This document shows positions 34,044 to 43,068 of a stretch of 64,000 nt of DNA, one piece after another. The stretch is from an uncultured Alcaligenaceae bacterium (GTDB lineage: Bacteria > Pseudomonadota > Gammaproteobacteria > Burkholderiales > Burkholderiaceae_B). The first letter of the stretch is position 1, and each line of letters opens with the position of its first letter. The stretch is taken from contig CALKIR010000026.1 of the NCBI GenBank assembly GCA_937995985.1, forward strand, positions 65,811-129,810, in the 5' to 3' direction. The position numbers and the translations under genes are program-made. Below the pieces are notes generated by a model. That model made no database searches. It was not told the origin of the DNA and saw only the letters and a program-made list of their open reading frames with translations.

Positions 34044-35006
34044 ATGCGCATTAAAAAATGGATTTCCGGCATTGCAGCAGCAGCGATGGTTGTGGTGGCT
34101 GCACCGGCTTTAGCACAAAAAACGCAGTTTATTAACATCTTAACAGGAGGACAGAGCGGGGTTTTCTACCCATTAGGGGTTGCGATGGCACAAATGTATG
34201 CCGAGGAAATCCCCAATGTACGGGCCACCGCTCAAGTAACTAAGGCATCTGCAGAAAATATGAACCTTTTGCAGGCAGGTCGTGGCGAGTTGGCTTGGTC
34301 ATTGGCGGACTCTGTATCGGATGCCTGGGAGGGTAACGAAGAGGCGGGTTTTAAAAACAAACTAGATAAGCTGCGGGGCGTCACACGTACTTATAACAAC
34401 TATATTCAAATTGTAGCGAATGCGGATTCAGGGATTAAAACCCTCGAAGATCTAAAGGGCAAGAGAATCTCTGTGGGTGCTGCACGTTCCGGGACAGAGC
34501 TCAATGCGCGGGCAATTTTTAAGGCTGCCGGCATGGATTATAAGGACTTTGCCAAGGTTGAATATCTTTCCTTTGGTGAGTCTGTGGAGTTGATGAAAAA
34601 TCGCCAGATTGATGCCACGTTACAATCGGCCGGATTGGGTGTGTCGTCGATACGCGATTTAGCAACTGCCATTGATATTGAGGTCATTCCTATTCCTGCT
34701 GAAATAGTAGAAAAGGTCGGTAGCCCTGCTTATATTCCCGCCACCATTCCTGCCAATACTTATGAGGGACAAGACAGTGAGGTGCCGACAGCAGCCATAC
34801 CTATCTTCTTGGTCACCCACGAAGATGTTCCTGAGGATTTGGTCTATGAAATGACCAAGGTCTTTTATGACAATTTAGATTCCTTACAGTCCACCCACAG
34901 TGTGGTTCAAACAGTATCTATTGAAAACGCCCTCGAGGGGATGCCTGTGCCCGTTCATCCTGGGGCAGAGCGTTACTTCAAAGAGGTAGGAATTATTCAA
35001 GAGTAA
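34044..35006 (+). CDS. TAXI-family TRAP transporter solute receptor
   Basis: A 320-residue periplasmic binding protein. The signal peptide (MRIKKWISGIAAAAMVV, cleavage after APALAQ) is followed by the family start FINILTGGQSGVFYPLG and the typical GRGELAWSLADSV and LKGKRISVGAARSGTELNAR stretches. AGGAGAC lies at a good distance ahead of ATG 34044, so the in-frame ATG at 33981 is rejected. It is followed by a fused TRAP permease and a DUF1850 protein, the known TAXI-TRAP gene set. The substrate is not known; organic acids such as 2-oxoglutarate are reported for some relatives. Confidence 0.93.
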   Translation: MRIKKWISGIAAAAMVVVAAPALAQKTQFINILTGGQSGVFYPLGVAMAQMYAEEIPNVRATAQVTKASAENMNLLQAGRGELAWSLADSVSDAWEGNEEAGFKNKLDKLRGVTRTYNNYIQIVANADSGIKTLEDLKGKRISVGAARSGTELNARAIFKAAGMDYKDFAKVEYLSFGESVELMKNRQIDATLQSAGLGVSSIRDLATAIDIEVIPIPAEIVEKVGSPAYIPATIPANTYEGQDSEVPTAAIPIFLVTHEDVPEDLVYEMTKVFYDNLDSLQSTHSVVQTVSIENALEGMPVPVHPGAERYFKEVGIIQE

Positions 35007-35028
35007 GTGCGTCGCTCTCGAGTGTATG

Positions 35029-35056
35029 CCCCGCCTAACTTCTCTCTTAGGCGGGG
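35029..35056 (+). promoter_or_regulatory. Intercistronic hairpin between TRAP receptor and permease
   Basis: A 10-bp perfect stem CCCCGCCTAA / TTAGGCGGGG with an eight-base loop, 22 bases after the receptor stop. Without a T-run it is more likely an mRNA-stabilising or attenuating structure that keeps receptor levels above the permease. Confidence 0.6.
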
Positions 35057-35089
35057 GAGAGTTGTGCGCGGTTAATACGGAATCACGTT

Positions 35090-37120
35090 ATGAGCTTGTT
35101 AGAAGAACGTCCCGTGGTCCAGCTGCCTAAAGCTATTTTTTGGGTAGCGGTGCTGTTTTCCTCTTATCAAATCTATACTGCTGCGTTTAGCCCTATGTCC
35201 AGTCAGGTCATTCGGGCTATTCACGTGGGGTTTGTGATTTGGTTGGTATATTTATTGCATCCTAATTTTTTCGGTCGCCGTATTCCTTGGTTGGGGTGGG
35301 TGCTTGGGCTGCTTGGTTTTGCCATTAGTTTTTATCATTGGATTTTTGAGTCTGATTTGACTGCCCGAGCCGGAGAAATGACGGACGCAGACATGGTCAT
35401 TGGGATTATGACCATTCTCTTAGTATTCGATGTCACCCGCAGAATCATGGGTTGGGCCTTACCCATCATTTGTGGTTTGTTTCTATTGTATGGCTTGTTT
35501 GGTGAATATGTGCCCGGACCATTTATGCACCGAGGTTATGGTTTTGATCAAATAGTTGGGACCTTAGCTTTTGGTACTGAGGGTATTTACGGCACTCCCG
35601 TGTATGTCTCAGCCACTTATATTTTCTTATTTATTTTATTTGGCTCATTTCTTGAACGTGCCGGGATGATTGATCTATTTAGCGATTTTGCTATGGGCAC
35701 GGTGGGGCATCATCGGGGCGGTCCTGCCAAAGTCTCGGTAGTCAGTTCGGGTTTGATGGGGACTATTAATGGTTCTGGCGTTGCAAATGTCGTGACCACG
35801 GGACAGTTCACTATCCCTTTGATGAAGCGGTTTGGTTACTCATCCTCTTTTGCCGGTGGCGTAGAGTCTACTTCGAGCATGGGGGGGCAAATCATGCCTC
35901 CTGTGATGGGGGCGGTGGCCTTTATTATGGCGGAAACCATCAATGTACCCTATATAGAAATCGTTAAGGCGGCGATTATTCCAGCTTTGTTGTACTTTTT
36001 TACTGTATTTGTAACGGTGCATTTAGAGGCGGGACGAAAGGGTTTAGATGGTTTGCCCAAGGATCAATGTCCTAATCCTTGGGAGGCAGTACGTAAAAGA
36101 TGGTATTTATTGATCCCGTTGCTAGGTTTAGTGGCCTTGCTGTTTTCAGGCTATACCCCATTGTTTTCAGGCACTGTTGGTTTGGGTTTAACTGTGATTT
36201 TGATTTTTGGGGCGGCTATCATGCAAGGGGTGTCCCAAATCGCCCTTAGATATTTATTTTGGGTCTTATTAGGTTTTGCCTGTCTAGGATTTGTACAGTT
36301 TGGGGTGATTACTTTTTTTGCCATTGTCGCAGTACTGATAGCGCTGATTTTAATTAGCCGTCGCAATACCAATGTGCTTGGTGAGGCATTGCGTTCGCTA
36401 GCCGAAGGGGCGCGTCACGCGTTGCCCGTAGCCGTGGCTTGTGCTTTGGTTGGAGTGATTATCGGGATCATTAACCTTACAGGTGTGGCCGCAGAGTTTG
36501 GGGGACAGGTTATTTCTATAGGGCGTGATAATTTATTTTTGGCTCTGTTTTTAACAATGGTGACCTGTTTGGTATTAGGAATGGGCATTCCCACTATTCC
36601 TAATTACATCATTACTAGTTCTTTAGCTGCGCCCATTTTGCTCAAATTAGGCGTGCCTTTAGTGGTATCGCATATGTTTGTGTTTTATTTTGGCATTATG
36701 GCTGATTTAACGCCGCCGGTGGCGTTGGCCTGTTTTGCTGCGGCCCCTATTGCTCGCAGTAGCGGGTTGATGATTAGCTTTCAGGCTATTCGGGTTGCTA
36801 TTGCTGGCTTTGTCGTGCCCTACATGGCGGTTTATGCACCTGCTTTGATGTTGCAAAATTATAGCCATTGGGGTGAGGTGTTTTTAGTGGTTTTTAAGGC
36901 AATAGTGGCCATTATTTTGTGGGGAGCGGGCGCCACAGGATTTTTATTGGGACGTCTTAATCTTTTTGAGCGTATCTATGTTGTGGGTGCTGCAGCATTA
37001 TTAGTATGGGCGAATGAGACTTCTGATTTAATTGGCGCAGCAGCCACTTTGGTGTTTTTATTCTGGCATTTGTGGCAGATACGCCGTCAACGCAATCAGT
37101 GGACGCCTTCCACAGTCTAA
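35090..37120 (+). CDS. TRAP transporter permease, fused small and large subunits
   Basis: A 676-residue TRAP membrane protein of the type paired with TAXI receptors, where the 4-helix DctQ-like and 12-helix DctM-like parts are joined. The N-terminal part to about residue 160 holds the first helices (LGWVLGLLGFAISFYHWIF). The conserved DctM-like blocks follow (GGPAKVSVVSSGLMGTINGSG near 205, GGVESTSSMGGQIMPPVMGAV near 255, and GMGIPTIPNYIITS near 495). Sodium-coupled uptake is known for the family. It has the receptor gene upstream and DUF1850 downstream. Confidence 0.94.
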   Translation: MSLLEERPVVQLPKAIFWVAVLFSSYQIYTAAFSPMSSQVIRAIHVGFVIWLVYLLHPNFFGRRIPWLGWVLGLLGFAISFYHWIFESDLTARAGEMTDADMVIGIMTILLVFDVTRRIMGWALPIICGLFLLYGLFGEYVPGPFMHRGYGFDQIVGTLAFGTEGIYGTPVYVSATYIFLFILFGSFLERAGMIDLFSDFAMGTVGHHRGGPAKVSVVSSGLMGTINGSGVANVVTTGQFTIPLMKRFGYSSSFAGGVESTSSMGGQIMPPVMGAVAFIMAETINVPYIEIVKAAIIPALLYFFTVFVTVHLEAGRKGLDGLPKDQCPNPWEAVRKRWYLLIPLLGLVALLFSGYTPLFSGTVGLGLTVILIFGAAIMQGVSQIALRYLFWVLLGFACLGFVQFGVITFFAIVAVLIALILISRRNTNVLGEALRSLAEGARHALPVAVACALVGVIIGIINLTGVAAEFGGQVISIGRDNLFLALFLTMVTCLVLGMGIPTIPNYIITSSLAAPILLKLGVPLVVSHMFVFYFGIMADLTPPVALACFAAAPIARSSGLMISFQAIRVAIAGFVVPYMAVYAPALMLQNYSHWGEVFLVVFKAIVAIILWGAGATGFLLGRLNLFERIYVVGAAALLVWANETSDLIGAAATLVFLFWHLWQIRRQRNQWTPSTV

Positions 37121-37159
37121 GGATGGGACACGCTGGAGCATTTATTAGTAACGGCAGTA

Positions 37160-37594
37160 ATGGTAATGGGTAGTGCAGCTCTGGTATTAGGGGTGTGTTT
37201 ACAGCTGGCCGCCAGCAATAGTGCTCACGGCATCTTTGTGCCGACTGAGCAATTTACTTTAGCTTGGGATCACAGTATTGAAAAAATACGTTGGGAAGAA
37301 GACTATGCTGTGGTGCTCGGCTCTTCTGGACAGCCAGTGCTACAGGCGCAGCAGGCGCGGATCAAGGGGTCTGGATCGGGTATGGAGCCGCCTGCAGATG
37401 CGGTGTATCGAGAGGGTGCTTTTTATTACACGCCTGTGATGCATTCACCTGAGTTATTGCGGTTAACGCGCTCGGAATTTGTTCCTGATTATCAATGGTG
37501 TGATGCACAGGGCTGCCGACCATTATCTGCCATCATTCCACGAGATGGGGGCGTGACCATGCTTAGGCCGTGTGCACGGCCTAGAGCGCCTTAA
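37160..37594 (+). CDS. DUF1850 protein, TRAP-associated
   Basis: A 144-residue DUF1850 protein. The N-terminal hydrophobic segment (GSAALVLGVCLQLAA) looks like a membrane anchor or signal. The family motifs follow: FTLAWDHSIEKIRWEEDY near 32, then KGSGSGMEPPADA near 72 and the LRLTRSE strand near 105. DUF1850 proteins occur almost only beside TAXI-TRAP transporters; the function is unknown. The frame is open back to the permease stop, so a start upstream of 37160 without a standard codon context cannot be excluded. The 3' end contains a hairpin shared with the convergent gene. Confidence 0.85.
   Translation: MVMGSAALVLGVCLQLAASNSAHGIFVPTEQFTLAWDHSIEKIRWEEDYAVVLGSSGQPVLQAQQARIKGSGSGMEPPADAVYREGAFYYTPVMHSPELLRLTRSEFVPDYQWCDAQGCRPLSAIIPRDGGVTMLRPCARPRAP
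37564..37583. terminator. Hairpin at the convergent end of DUF1850 and PilZ genes
   Basis: TAGGCCGTG at 37564-37572 pairs with CACGGCCTA at 37575-37583, inside the last codons of the DUF1850 gene and close to the stop of the opposite gene at 37596. It has no T-run on either side. Confidence 0.5.
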
Positions 37595-37595
37595 G

Positions 37596-38318
37596 TTAGT
37601 ACAAGCCTTTGTCTTTAGCTGCTTGAATGCGCTGTAACATAAAAATGTAGTCTTGCAGTTCACGTTCTTGTTGGGGGGTCAGATTTTCAAAGCGACACCC
37701 TAGGAGATAGGTCTCTTTTTGATTGAGCGTGAATAGCTGTGTGCGCACCACTGTCATATCTACAATTAAGGTGCCAAAATTAGGTAGTTCGAGAATGTTT
37801 TTAGATAAAAAATAGGGCGGTTCAACATCAAGTCTCGCCTCTAGAGAGGTCAGAGCGATGCCGGTGGTGCTGATGTTTTCAATCAAGAGTTCTAATCTCA
37901 GGGCTGAGGTATTGATACGGCATAGGGCAGGGGGAATTTTAGGAGGGGTAACGCGGAAGCTCTCTCGCCGTTGAATGCGACGCATGGTTGTCGGGACAGG
38001 GCAGGACAAAAAAGCTTGTCCTCTGTGGTAGGCCAATTGTAGTTGCGAGACCCTAAATTCAAAAGGGATGCGGTGTAGTTGTGTGGAAAGGGTAGCGGTA
38101 TTAGTTTCTATGAGTCTATGATTGGTGCCCTCATCCTGGCTGGCATCCAAAAAAAGCTGATTATTGGATTCATCTAAATCTAAGAGGGTGGTTAAAAAGC
38201 TTTCTTGGGTGGTAGGGTTATAGAGCCGCATCAAGGGCTGTTGCTGCACCATTTGGCGCAGCCATTGGAGTATTTCTAAAGGAGCAGTAAGGGTGAAAGG
38301 ATCTAAGGACGGGCGCAT
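37596..38318 (-). CDS. YcgR-like PilZ domain protein (c-di-GMP receptor)
   Basis: A 240-residue protein with an N-terminal YcgR-like domain (residues 10-105) and a C-terminal PilZ domain. Both parts of the c-di-GMP site are visible: RRESFR near 115-120 (RxxxR) and the later NISTTGIAL near 150 (variant of D/NxSxxG). In E. coli YcgR brakes the flagellar motor when c-di-GMP is bound. No flagellar gene lies in this window, so here it may control motility or another surface function. It is a single gene, convergent with DUF1850 with one base between the stops. Confidence 0.85.
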   Translation of the reverse strand: MRPSLDPFTLTAPLEILQWLRQMVQQQPLMRLYNPTTQESFLTTLLDLDESNNQLFLDASQDEGTNHRLIETNTATLSTQLHRIPFEFRVSQLQLAYHRGQAFLSCPVPTTMRRIQRRESFRVTPPKIPPALCRINTSALRLELLIENISTTGIALTSLEARLDVEPPYFLSKNILELPNFGTLIVDMTVVRTQLFTLNQKETYLLGCRFENLTPQQERELQDYIFMLQRIQAAKDKGLY

Positions 38319-38439
38319 AACGGTGATTAGGATACATGGTGGTGCATGACAGAATATCTAAGTATTTATTTTATATGATTTTGTAACATTATTTAATATA
38401 GTGAGCGGAGGCGCGTTCGATAGTGTGCGCGTCATAAGA

Positions 38440-38474
38440 AAAAACCTGTGCTCCAAATTGCAGCACAGGTTTTT
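38440..38474. terminator. Bidirectional rho-independent terminator
   Basis: AAAAACCTGTGCT pairs with AGCACAGGTTTTT (13 bp) around a nine-base loop. Both directions end in a T-run. It closes the sulfhydrylase gene on the reverse strand. Confidence 0.85.
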
Positions 38475-38500
38475 ATATGAGTTGCTACGCTTTATAGCCC

Positions 38501-39781
38501 TTAGCTTTGCTGGCTCTTGGCAATGGCTTGCTCAAGATCAGCAATAATGTCGTCAATGTGCTCAATACCAATAGACAGGCGGACCAAATCCGAGCTGACT
38601 CCAGCGGCAGCTAATTCTTCGTCATTGAGTTGACGGTGTGTGGTGGTAGCGGGGTGGCAGGCCAATGATTTGGCATCACCAATGTTGACTAGGCGAGTAA
38701 TAAGTTGCAGGTTATCGATAAATCGTGCTCCTGCCTCACGTCCCCCTTTAATTCCAAAACTCAAAATAGAGGCTGGTTTGCCATTAAAATATTTTTTGGC
38801 TAATTCATAGTCAGCATGTGAGGGCAAGCCTGCATAGTGCACCCAGGCGACATGCGGATGGTTTTCAAGGTACTGAGCGACTTGTAGTGCATTGTCACAA
38901 TGCCTTTCCATACGCAGGGCAAGGGTTTCAATGCCTTGTAAAATGAGAAAGGAATTAAAAGGAGACAGGGCTGCGCCAGTGTTTCTCAAAGGACCAACGC
39001 GACAGCGGCCGATAAAGGCAGCCGGGCCAAGGGCTTCTGTAAAGACCGTACCATGATAAGAAGGATCGGGTTCATTCAACATAGGAAAGCGGTCCTTATG
39101 TTTGACCCAGTCAAATTTTCCAGAGTCTACAATCGCACCGGCAATGGTGGTGCCGTGTCCCCCCATGTATTTGGTCAAGGAATGCACTACAATGGCAGCA
39201 CCGTAATCAAAGGGACGGCACAGCGCCGGGGAGGCTACGGTATTGTCAACAATGACTGGTACGCCATGACGCTCAGCTAGGGCCGTAAGTTTTTCTAGGT
39301 CAACAATATTGCCAGCGGGGTTACCAATTGTTTCACAGAAAATAGCACGGGTTTGGTCATCGATGAGAGCCTCAATAGCGGCTAAGTCATCATAAGGAGC
39401 AAATTTGACTTCAATGCCTTGGCGCGGCAAGGTATGTGCAAAGAGGTTGTAAGTCCCCCCATAAAGTTTACTTACCGAAACAATGTTATTCCCTACTTCG
39501 GTAATGGTTTGGATAGCATAGAGAATGGCAGCCATACCAGAAGACACGGCAAGTGCAGCAATCCCCCCTTCTAGTGCTGCGACACGCTCCTCGAGTACAG
39601 CATTAGTGGGATTGGTAATGCGGGTGTAGATGTTGCCGGGCACTTTTAAATCAAAAAGATCGGCGCCGTGTTGGGTGTTATCAAATGCGTAGGATGTGGT
39701 TTGGTAAATGGGTACGGCCACGGCCTTAGTTGTGGGCTCAGGCGTGTACCCAGCATGAACTGCCAGGGTTTCAAATTTCAT
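38501..39781 (-). CDS. metY: O-acetylhomoserine sulfhydrylase (aminocarboxypropyltransferase)
   Basis: PLP enzyme of the Cys/Met metabolism family that makes homocysteine from O-acetylhomoserine and sulfide. The length is 426 residues, longer than the cystathionine enzymes and typical of MetY. It has YQTTSYAFDN near 30, YTRITNPTNAVLEERVAALE near 55, VDNTVASPALCRP near 180, and the PLP lysine in HSLTKYMGGHG near 206, with IGIEHIDDIIADLEQA at the end. GAGGG precedes ATG 39781; the upstream ATG at 39793 is less well placed. It is a single gene. The nearby SQR-like enzyme also handles sulfide, but no operon link exists. Confidence 0.92.
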   Translation of the reverse strand: MKFETLAVHAGYTPEPTTKAVAVPIYQTTSYAFDNTQHGADLFDLKVPGNIYTRITNPTNAVLEERVAALEGGIAALAVSSGMAAILYAIQTITEVGNNIVSVSKLYGGTYNLFAHTLPRQGIEVKFAPYDDLAAIEALIDDQTRAIFCETIGNPAGNIVDLEKLTALAERHGVPVIVDNTVASPALCRPFDYGAAIVVHSLTKYMGGHGTTIAGAIVDSGKFDWVKHKDRFPMLNEPDPSYHGTVFTEALGPAAFIGRCRVGPLRNTGAALSPFNSFLILQGIETLALRMERHCDNALQVAQYLENHPHVAWVHYAGLPSHADYELAKKYFNGKPASILSFGIKGGREAGARFIDNLQLITRLVNIGDAKSLACHPATTTHRQLNDEELAAAGVSSDLVRLSIGIEHIDDIIADLEQAIAKSQQS

Positions 39782-40014
39782 GATTGCCCTCATGTATTAA
39801 ATAATGAAGAGAGATGCCGAGAATAAACGGTTATCCTTATACTAATCTTTATTCATGATGTATACACGGAATAACCCCTTATTTCAAAGATTAAATGGCT
39901 ATAAGTTTAGTCTTAAGGAGTCGTATGCTCCGGTTGTCTTGAAGCATACAGGGGGTACGCGTATTATCAGGCACTCTATTTTTTATGGTGGGCAATTCAG
40001 CAGTTGAGGCTTTA

Positions 40015-42681
40015 ATGAGCAAATGGATTAAACGAATAATATTTGCGGTAATTACGCTGCTGATTCTTTCAATCGTAGGTATTGCCGTTTTTTTTCTAAC
40101 CTTTGACCCCAATGCGTATAAAGATAAATTACAAGAGTTTGTCTATGAGCGCTATGAGCGTCACTTAGAAATACAAGGCGATATACAGCTGTCTTTATTT
40201 CCGCGTATAGGGCTTGCCGTGCAGGGAGTGCAGTTATCCGAACGAGGCAGTGAGGTGCCTTTTGCTGCTGTTGATAACATGCGCTTTTCTGTGGCAGTGT
40301 GGCCTTTGCTTTGGAATCATTTAGTAGTGGATCATTTGTTTCTAGAGGGGGTGCAGGCTTGGGTTGAGGTGCCTGGGCTCTTTCTTGACGCAGAGGTGGT
40401 CGAGGAGGAGAGGGATCATGGGGGAGCGCATGTACAGATTATGGTGCCCGCCGATGCAAGGGAGTATGCAGACACTGGTGGGTGGATGAACACTCTACTT
40501 GCTCCTGCTCAGGCACAGGCATTAGAGGATACAGTGCGGCCTCGTGTACAACGCTCAGAGTTTCAAATCGATATTGCCGGGGCTGAGGTGCGCCAGGCTA
40601 CTATTTACTTTTTTGATCCCCAGCAGCGCTGGCATGCCGCATTACAGGACCTGTCTTTAAATACTGGGCGCATTACTTTTGGGCAGCCCTTTGATGTATC
40701 AATGAAAGGGCGCTTGTCGAGCGAAGCGCTCCGTACTGATCTGCGTTTAGATGGTCAGGGAGTATTACAGGTTGAGTCTATGGCGCAGCGCTTGTTAGTG
40801 CATCGCTCAAGCTTACAGGCTACAGGAGTAGCGGGTTCATTCAAGATAGACAGCGCAGAGGTGCAGGGGGCTGCAGAATATTCTTATGGGCAGGAGTTGG
40901 TACTTAAGCAATTAGACATGCTGGCGCAGGGACGTTGGATGCATGAGGCACAGGAGCACGATACGGCGCTTCACTTTTCTGCCCATTCCATGGGGATGCA
41001 TTGGGAGCAAGCGCAATTTGGGTGGGAGAAGGTGAATTTGCGCGTCAATATCAAAGGGGAGCAAGAAAAGGCCGAATTAGGATTGCGTTCGGATCAATTT
41101 TGGATGAGTCCTGAGCAGGCTCACGGCACGCCTATCGTAGCCAGTTTTAAACAAGCTCGGGATCGAGAGGTCACCGGCCTGGCGCTGACTTTTGATGGCT
41201 ATAGCTCGGGATGGCGCGAGTTTCGGGTTGATACAGTGCAACTTAAAGGGCGTCATCAAACCGCTGAGCAGCATTGGGAGCTGCAGTTTGATAGCGCTTT
41301 GTTGTGGTCTCATGCGGATGCACAGCTCATGTTTACTGATGGGCATGGGTTGTTATCGCTCCATGACCCAGCCTTGGTTGATGGTCTCACGCAAAGAGTG
41401 CTCAAGGGTGATTTTTATATTGAGCCTTTTAATGGGCATGCTGCAGGGGCCTTTGAAGGGTATGTGGGAGAGGCTCAAGAGGCTACGGATACGGTCAATG
41501 AGCGATTGAATTGGTTTTTTTGGTTTGACCGTGTCAATACCCCTCCTCAGTTAATTACACACTTAGAAGCAGAGCATATTGATCTGAACCAGTGGATACC
41601 TTCTTTTTCTCTACAGAAACGCACTTTAGAGGCAGCCTCCGCATCCTCCTCTGTACAAGCAGAAACAGCACCTGTACCAGAGTATGCAGAATTAAATTGG
41701 GTGTCGTTGCCTTTTGAGTGGTCTTGGCGGGTTGAGGCCAAAGAGCTGCGTGCAGAGAGCGTTTGGTTGCAAGATTTTAATGCGGATGGCAAATGGCAGA
41801 AAAAGGGGTTTGAGCTCTCAGATTTGCAGGCCAGGTTGTATGGAGGACAGATGCGTGCCCATGCAGCGTGGCTTGATAATGAGCAGTTTTATGGCTATTT
41901 AGGACTAGATGAGGTCAATACCTCAGCTGTATTGGCAGCTTTAAAATGGCCGGCTTTGATACAGGGGCAGGGTAGTTTAGAAGCGACATGGCAGACCTGG
42001 GGGAGTACATTGCCTGCTTGGCGCGCTGGGCTCAATGCGCATATACAGGCGCATATAGAGCAAGGAGCCTTGCTTGGCTTTTCTGCTTGGGAGCAATTAG
42101 ATGCTGCCAATCATGTTTTGCGGCAGCTGTTTTCAGGTCACGTGCCTCCTATGCCAGAGGCCTATAATGAACACTCCTTGATGACTTTTGATACGGCGCG
42201 CTTTGAGTTAAAAGGAGAGTATGGGCAGCTTCAATTTGTTGATTTATTCATGCAAGGGCCTGAATATACGCTTACTTTGGGGGAGCCGGCTTGGATAGAT
42301 ATAGTGAATGAGCAGCTTGATGTGACGGTCATCTTTGATTTGGATTTGCCTTCTCAAGAGGCAGAGCAGTCTACGGAGGACTCGGCTAAACCGCCCAAAT
42401 TCGCAGCCTATCATTATGGATTTGCTCAGGCTCCTATTCCTTTTCGTATTACAGGGCCCTTAGAGGCACCAGTAATTCGTATACAGTGGGCCGATATGCG
42501 TCATCGTTTTGTACAAGAGGCCATACAACAAGGCTTATTAGATGTGCTAGGAATGTCTCTTTATGGAGCATTGCTGACCCAAGAGGCTGCACCATCTAAA
42601 AAGTCGACTATGGGGGCTTTGGTAGAAGATACAGCTAAATATTTTGGTGCTACCTTAAAGGAGTTTTTAAAGAGAAAATGA
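40015..42681 (+). CDS. AsmA-family protein
   Basis: An 888-residue AsmA-like protein. One N-terminal membrane helix (IIFAVITLLILSIVGIAVFFL) is followed by the AsmA opening (TFDPNAYKDKLQEFVYERYER, then IQGDIQLSLFPRIGLAVQGVQL). The long periplasmic beta-rich body ends in the family block ITGPLEAPVIRIQW near 825. AsmA-like proteins are thought to form lipid-transfer bridges between inner and outer membrane. ATG 40015 with TTGAGG ahead is preferred over ATG 39985. The stop overlaps the next gene by four bases. Confidence 0.9.
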   Translation: MSKWIKRIIFAVITLLILSIVGIAVFFLTFDPNAYKDKLQEFVYERYERHLEIQGDIQLSLFPRIGLAVQGVQLSERGSEVPFAAVDNMRFSVAVWPLLWNHLVVDHLFLEGVQAWVEVPGLFLDAEVVEEERDHGGAHVQIMVPADAREYADTGGWMNTLLAPAQAQALEDTVRPRVQRSEFQIDIAGAEVRQATIYFFDPQQRWHAALQDLSLNTGRITFGQPFDVSMKGRLSSEALRTDLRLDGQGVLQVESMAQRLLVHRSSLQATGVAGSFKIDSAEVQGAAEYSYGQELVLKQLDMLAQGRWMHEAQEHDTALHFSAHSMGMHWEQAQFGWEKVNLRVNIKGEQEKAELGLRSDQFWMSPEQAHGTPIVASFKQARDREVTGLALTFDGYSSGWREFRVDTVQLKGRHQTAEQHWELQFDSALLWSHADAQLMFTDGHGLLSLHDPALVDGLTQRVLKGDFYIEPFNGHAAGAFEGYVGEAQEATDTVNERLNWFFWFDRVNTPPQLITHLEAEHIDLNQWIPSFSLQKRTLEAASASSSVQAETAPVPEYAELNWVSLPFEWSWRVEAKELRAESVWLQDFNADGKWQKKGFELSDLQARLYGGQMRAHAAWLDNEQFYGYLGLDEVNTSAVLAALKWPALIQGQGSLEATWQTWGSTLPAWRAGLNAHIQAHIEQGALLGFSAWEQLDAANHVLRQLFSGHVPPMPEAYNEHSLMTFDTARFELKGEYGQLQFVDLFMQGPEYTLTLGEPAWIDIVNEQLDVTVIFDLDLPSQEAEQSTEDSAKPPKFAAYHYGFAQAPIPFRITGPLEAPVIRIQWADMRHRFVQEAIQQGLLDVLGMSLYGALLTQEAAPSKKSTMGALVEDTAKYFGATLKEFLKRK

Positions 42682-43067
42682 CGTGTGCAACAGTGTTGGT
42701 TTATGCGCCTGCTGTTCAGGATGAGCGGGCCAAATCCTATCAGCATCAGTGGTTTTTATGTGATGAGCAGCGTCACCTAATACCTGCGACCGAGTTGGCA
42801 CAATTAGCATTGCTAGAGCCTACTTTTTATCTTGGTCGATTGCGGTTACGGGCTGCAGGGATGTTGCCTTTAGAGCTGTTATTGGATGTGATAGAAGATG
42901 ATGACAGTGTGCGGTGCACTGCATTTGTGGGCGCACAGCCGATTGCCGCCATCGATGAAGGCGAGCTGGCTCATACTTGGTTTAGCCAGTTTTTAGGGCG
43001 CCCAGTGTTGTGCTTAAAGGTTGACCCCAATGTTGAGCAAACTATAGATTGGCCTGCTATAACTTAG
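42678..43067 (+). CDS. Stand-alone MOSC N-terminal beta-barrel domain protein
   Basis: A 129-residue protein resembling only the N-terminal domain of MOSC (molybdenum cofactor sulfurase C-terminal) proteins. Typical features are HQWFLCDEQRHLIP near 25, LRLRAAGMLPLELLL near 55, and the domain end ELAHTWFSQFLGRPVLCLKV near 95-115. The catalytic MOSC domain that normally follows, with its conserved cysteine, is absent: a stop comes at 43065 and the next gene is on the other strand. The start overlaps asmA (ATGA), so translation is coupled. It may be a truncated relic or a domain reused on its own. Function unknown. Confidence 0.65.
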   Translation: MTCATVLVYAPAVQDERAKSYQHQWFLCDEQRHLIPATELAQLALLEPTFYLGRLRLRAAGMLPLELLLDVIEDDDSVRCTAFVGAQPIAAIDEGELAHTWFSQFLGRPVLCLKVDPNVEQTIDWPAIT

Positions 43068-43068
43068 G

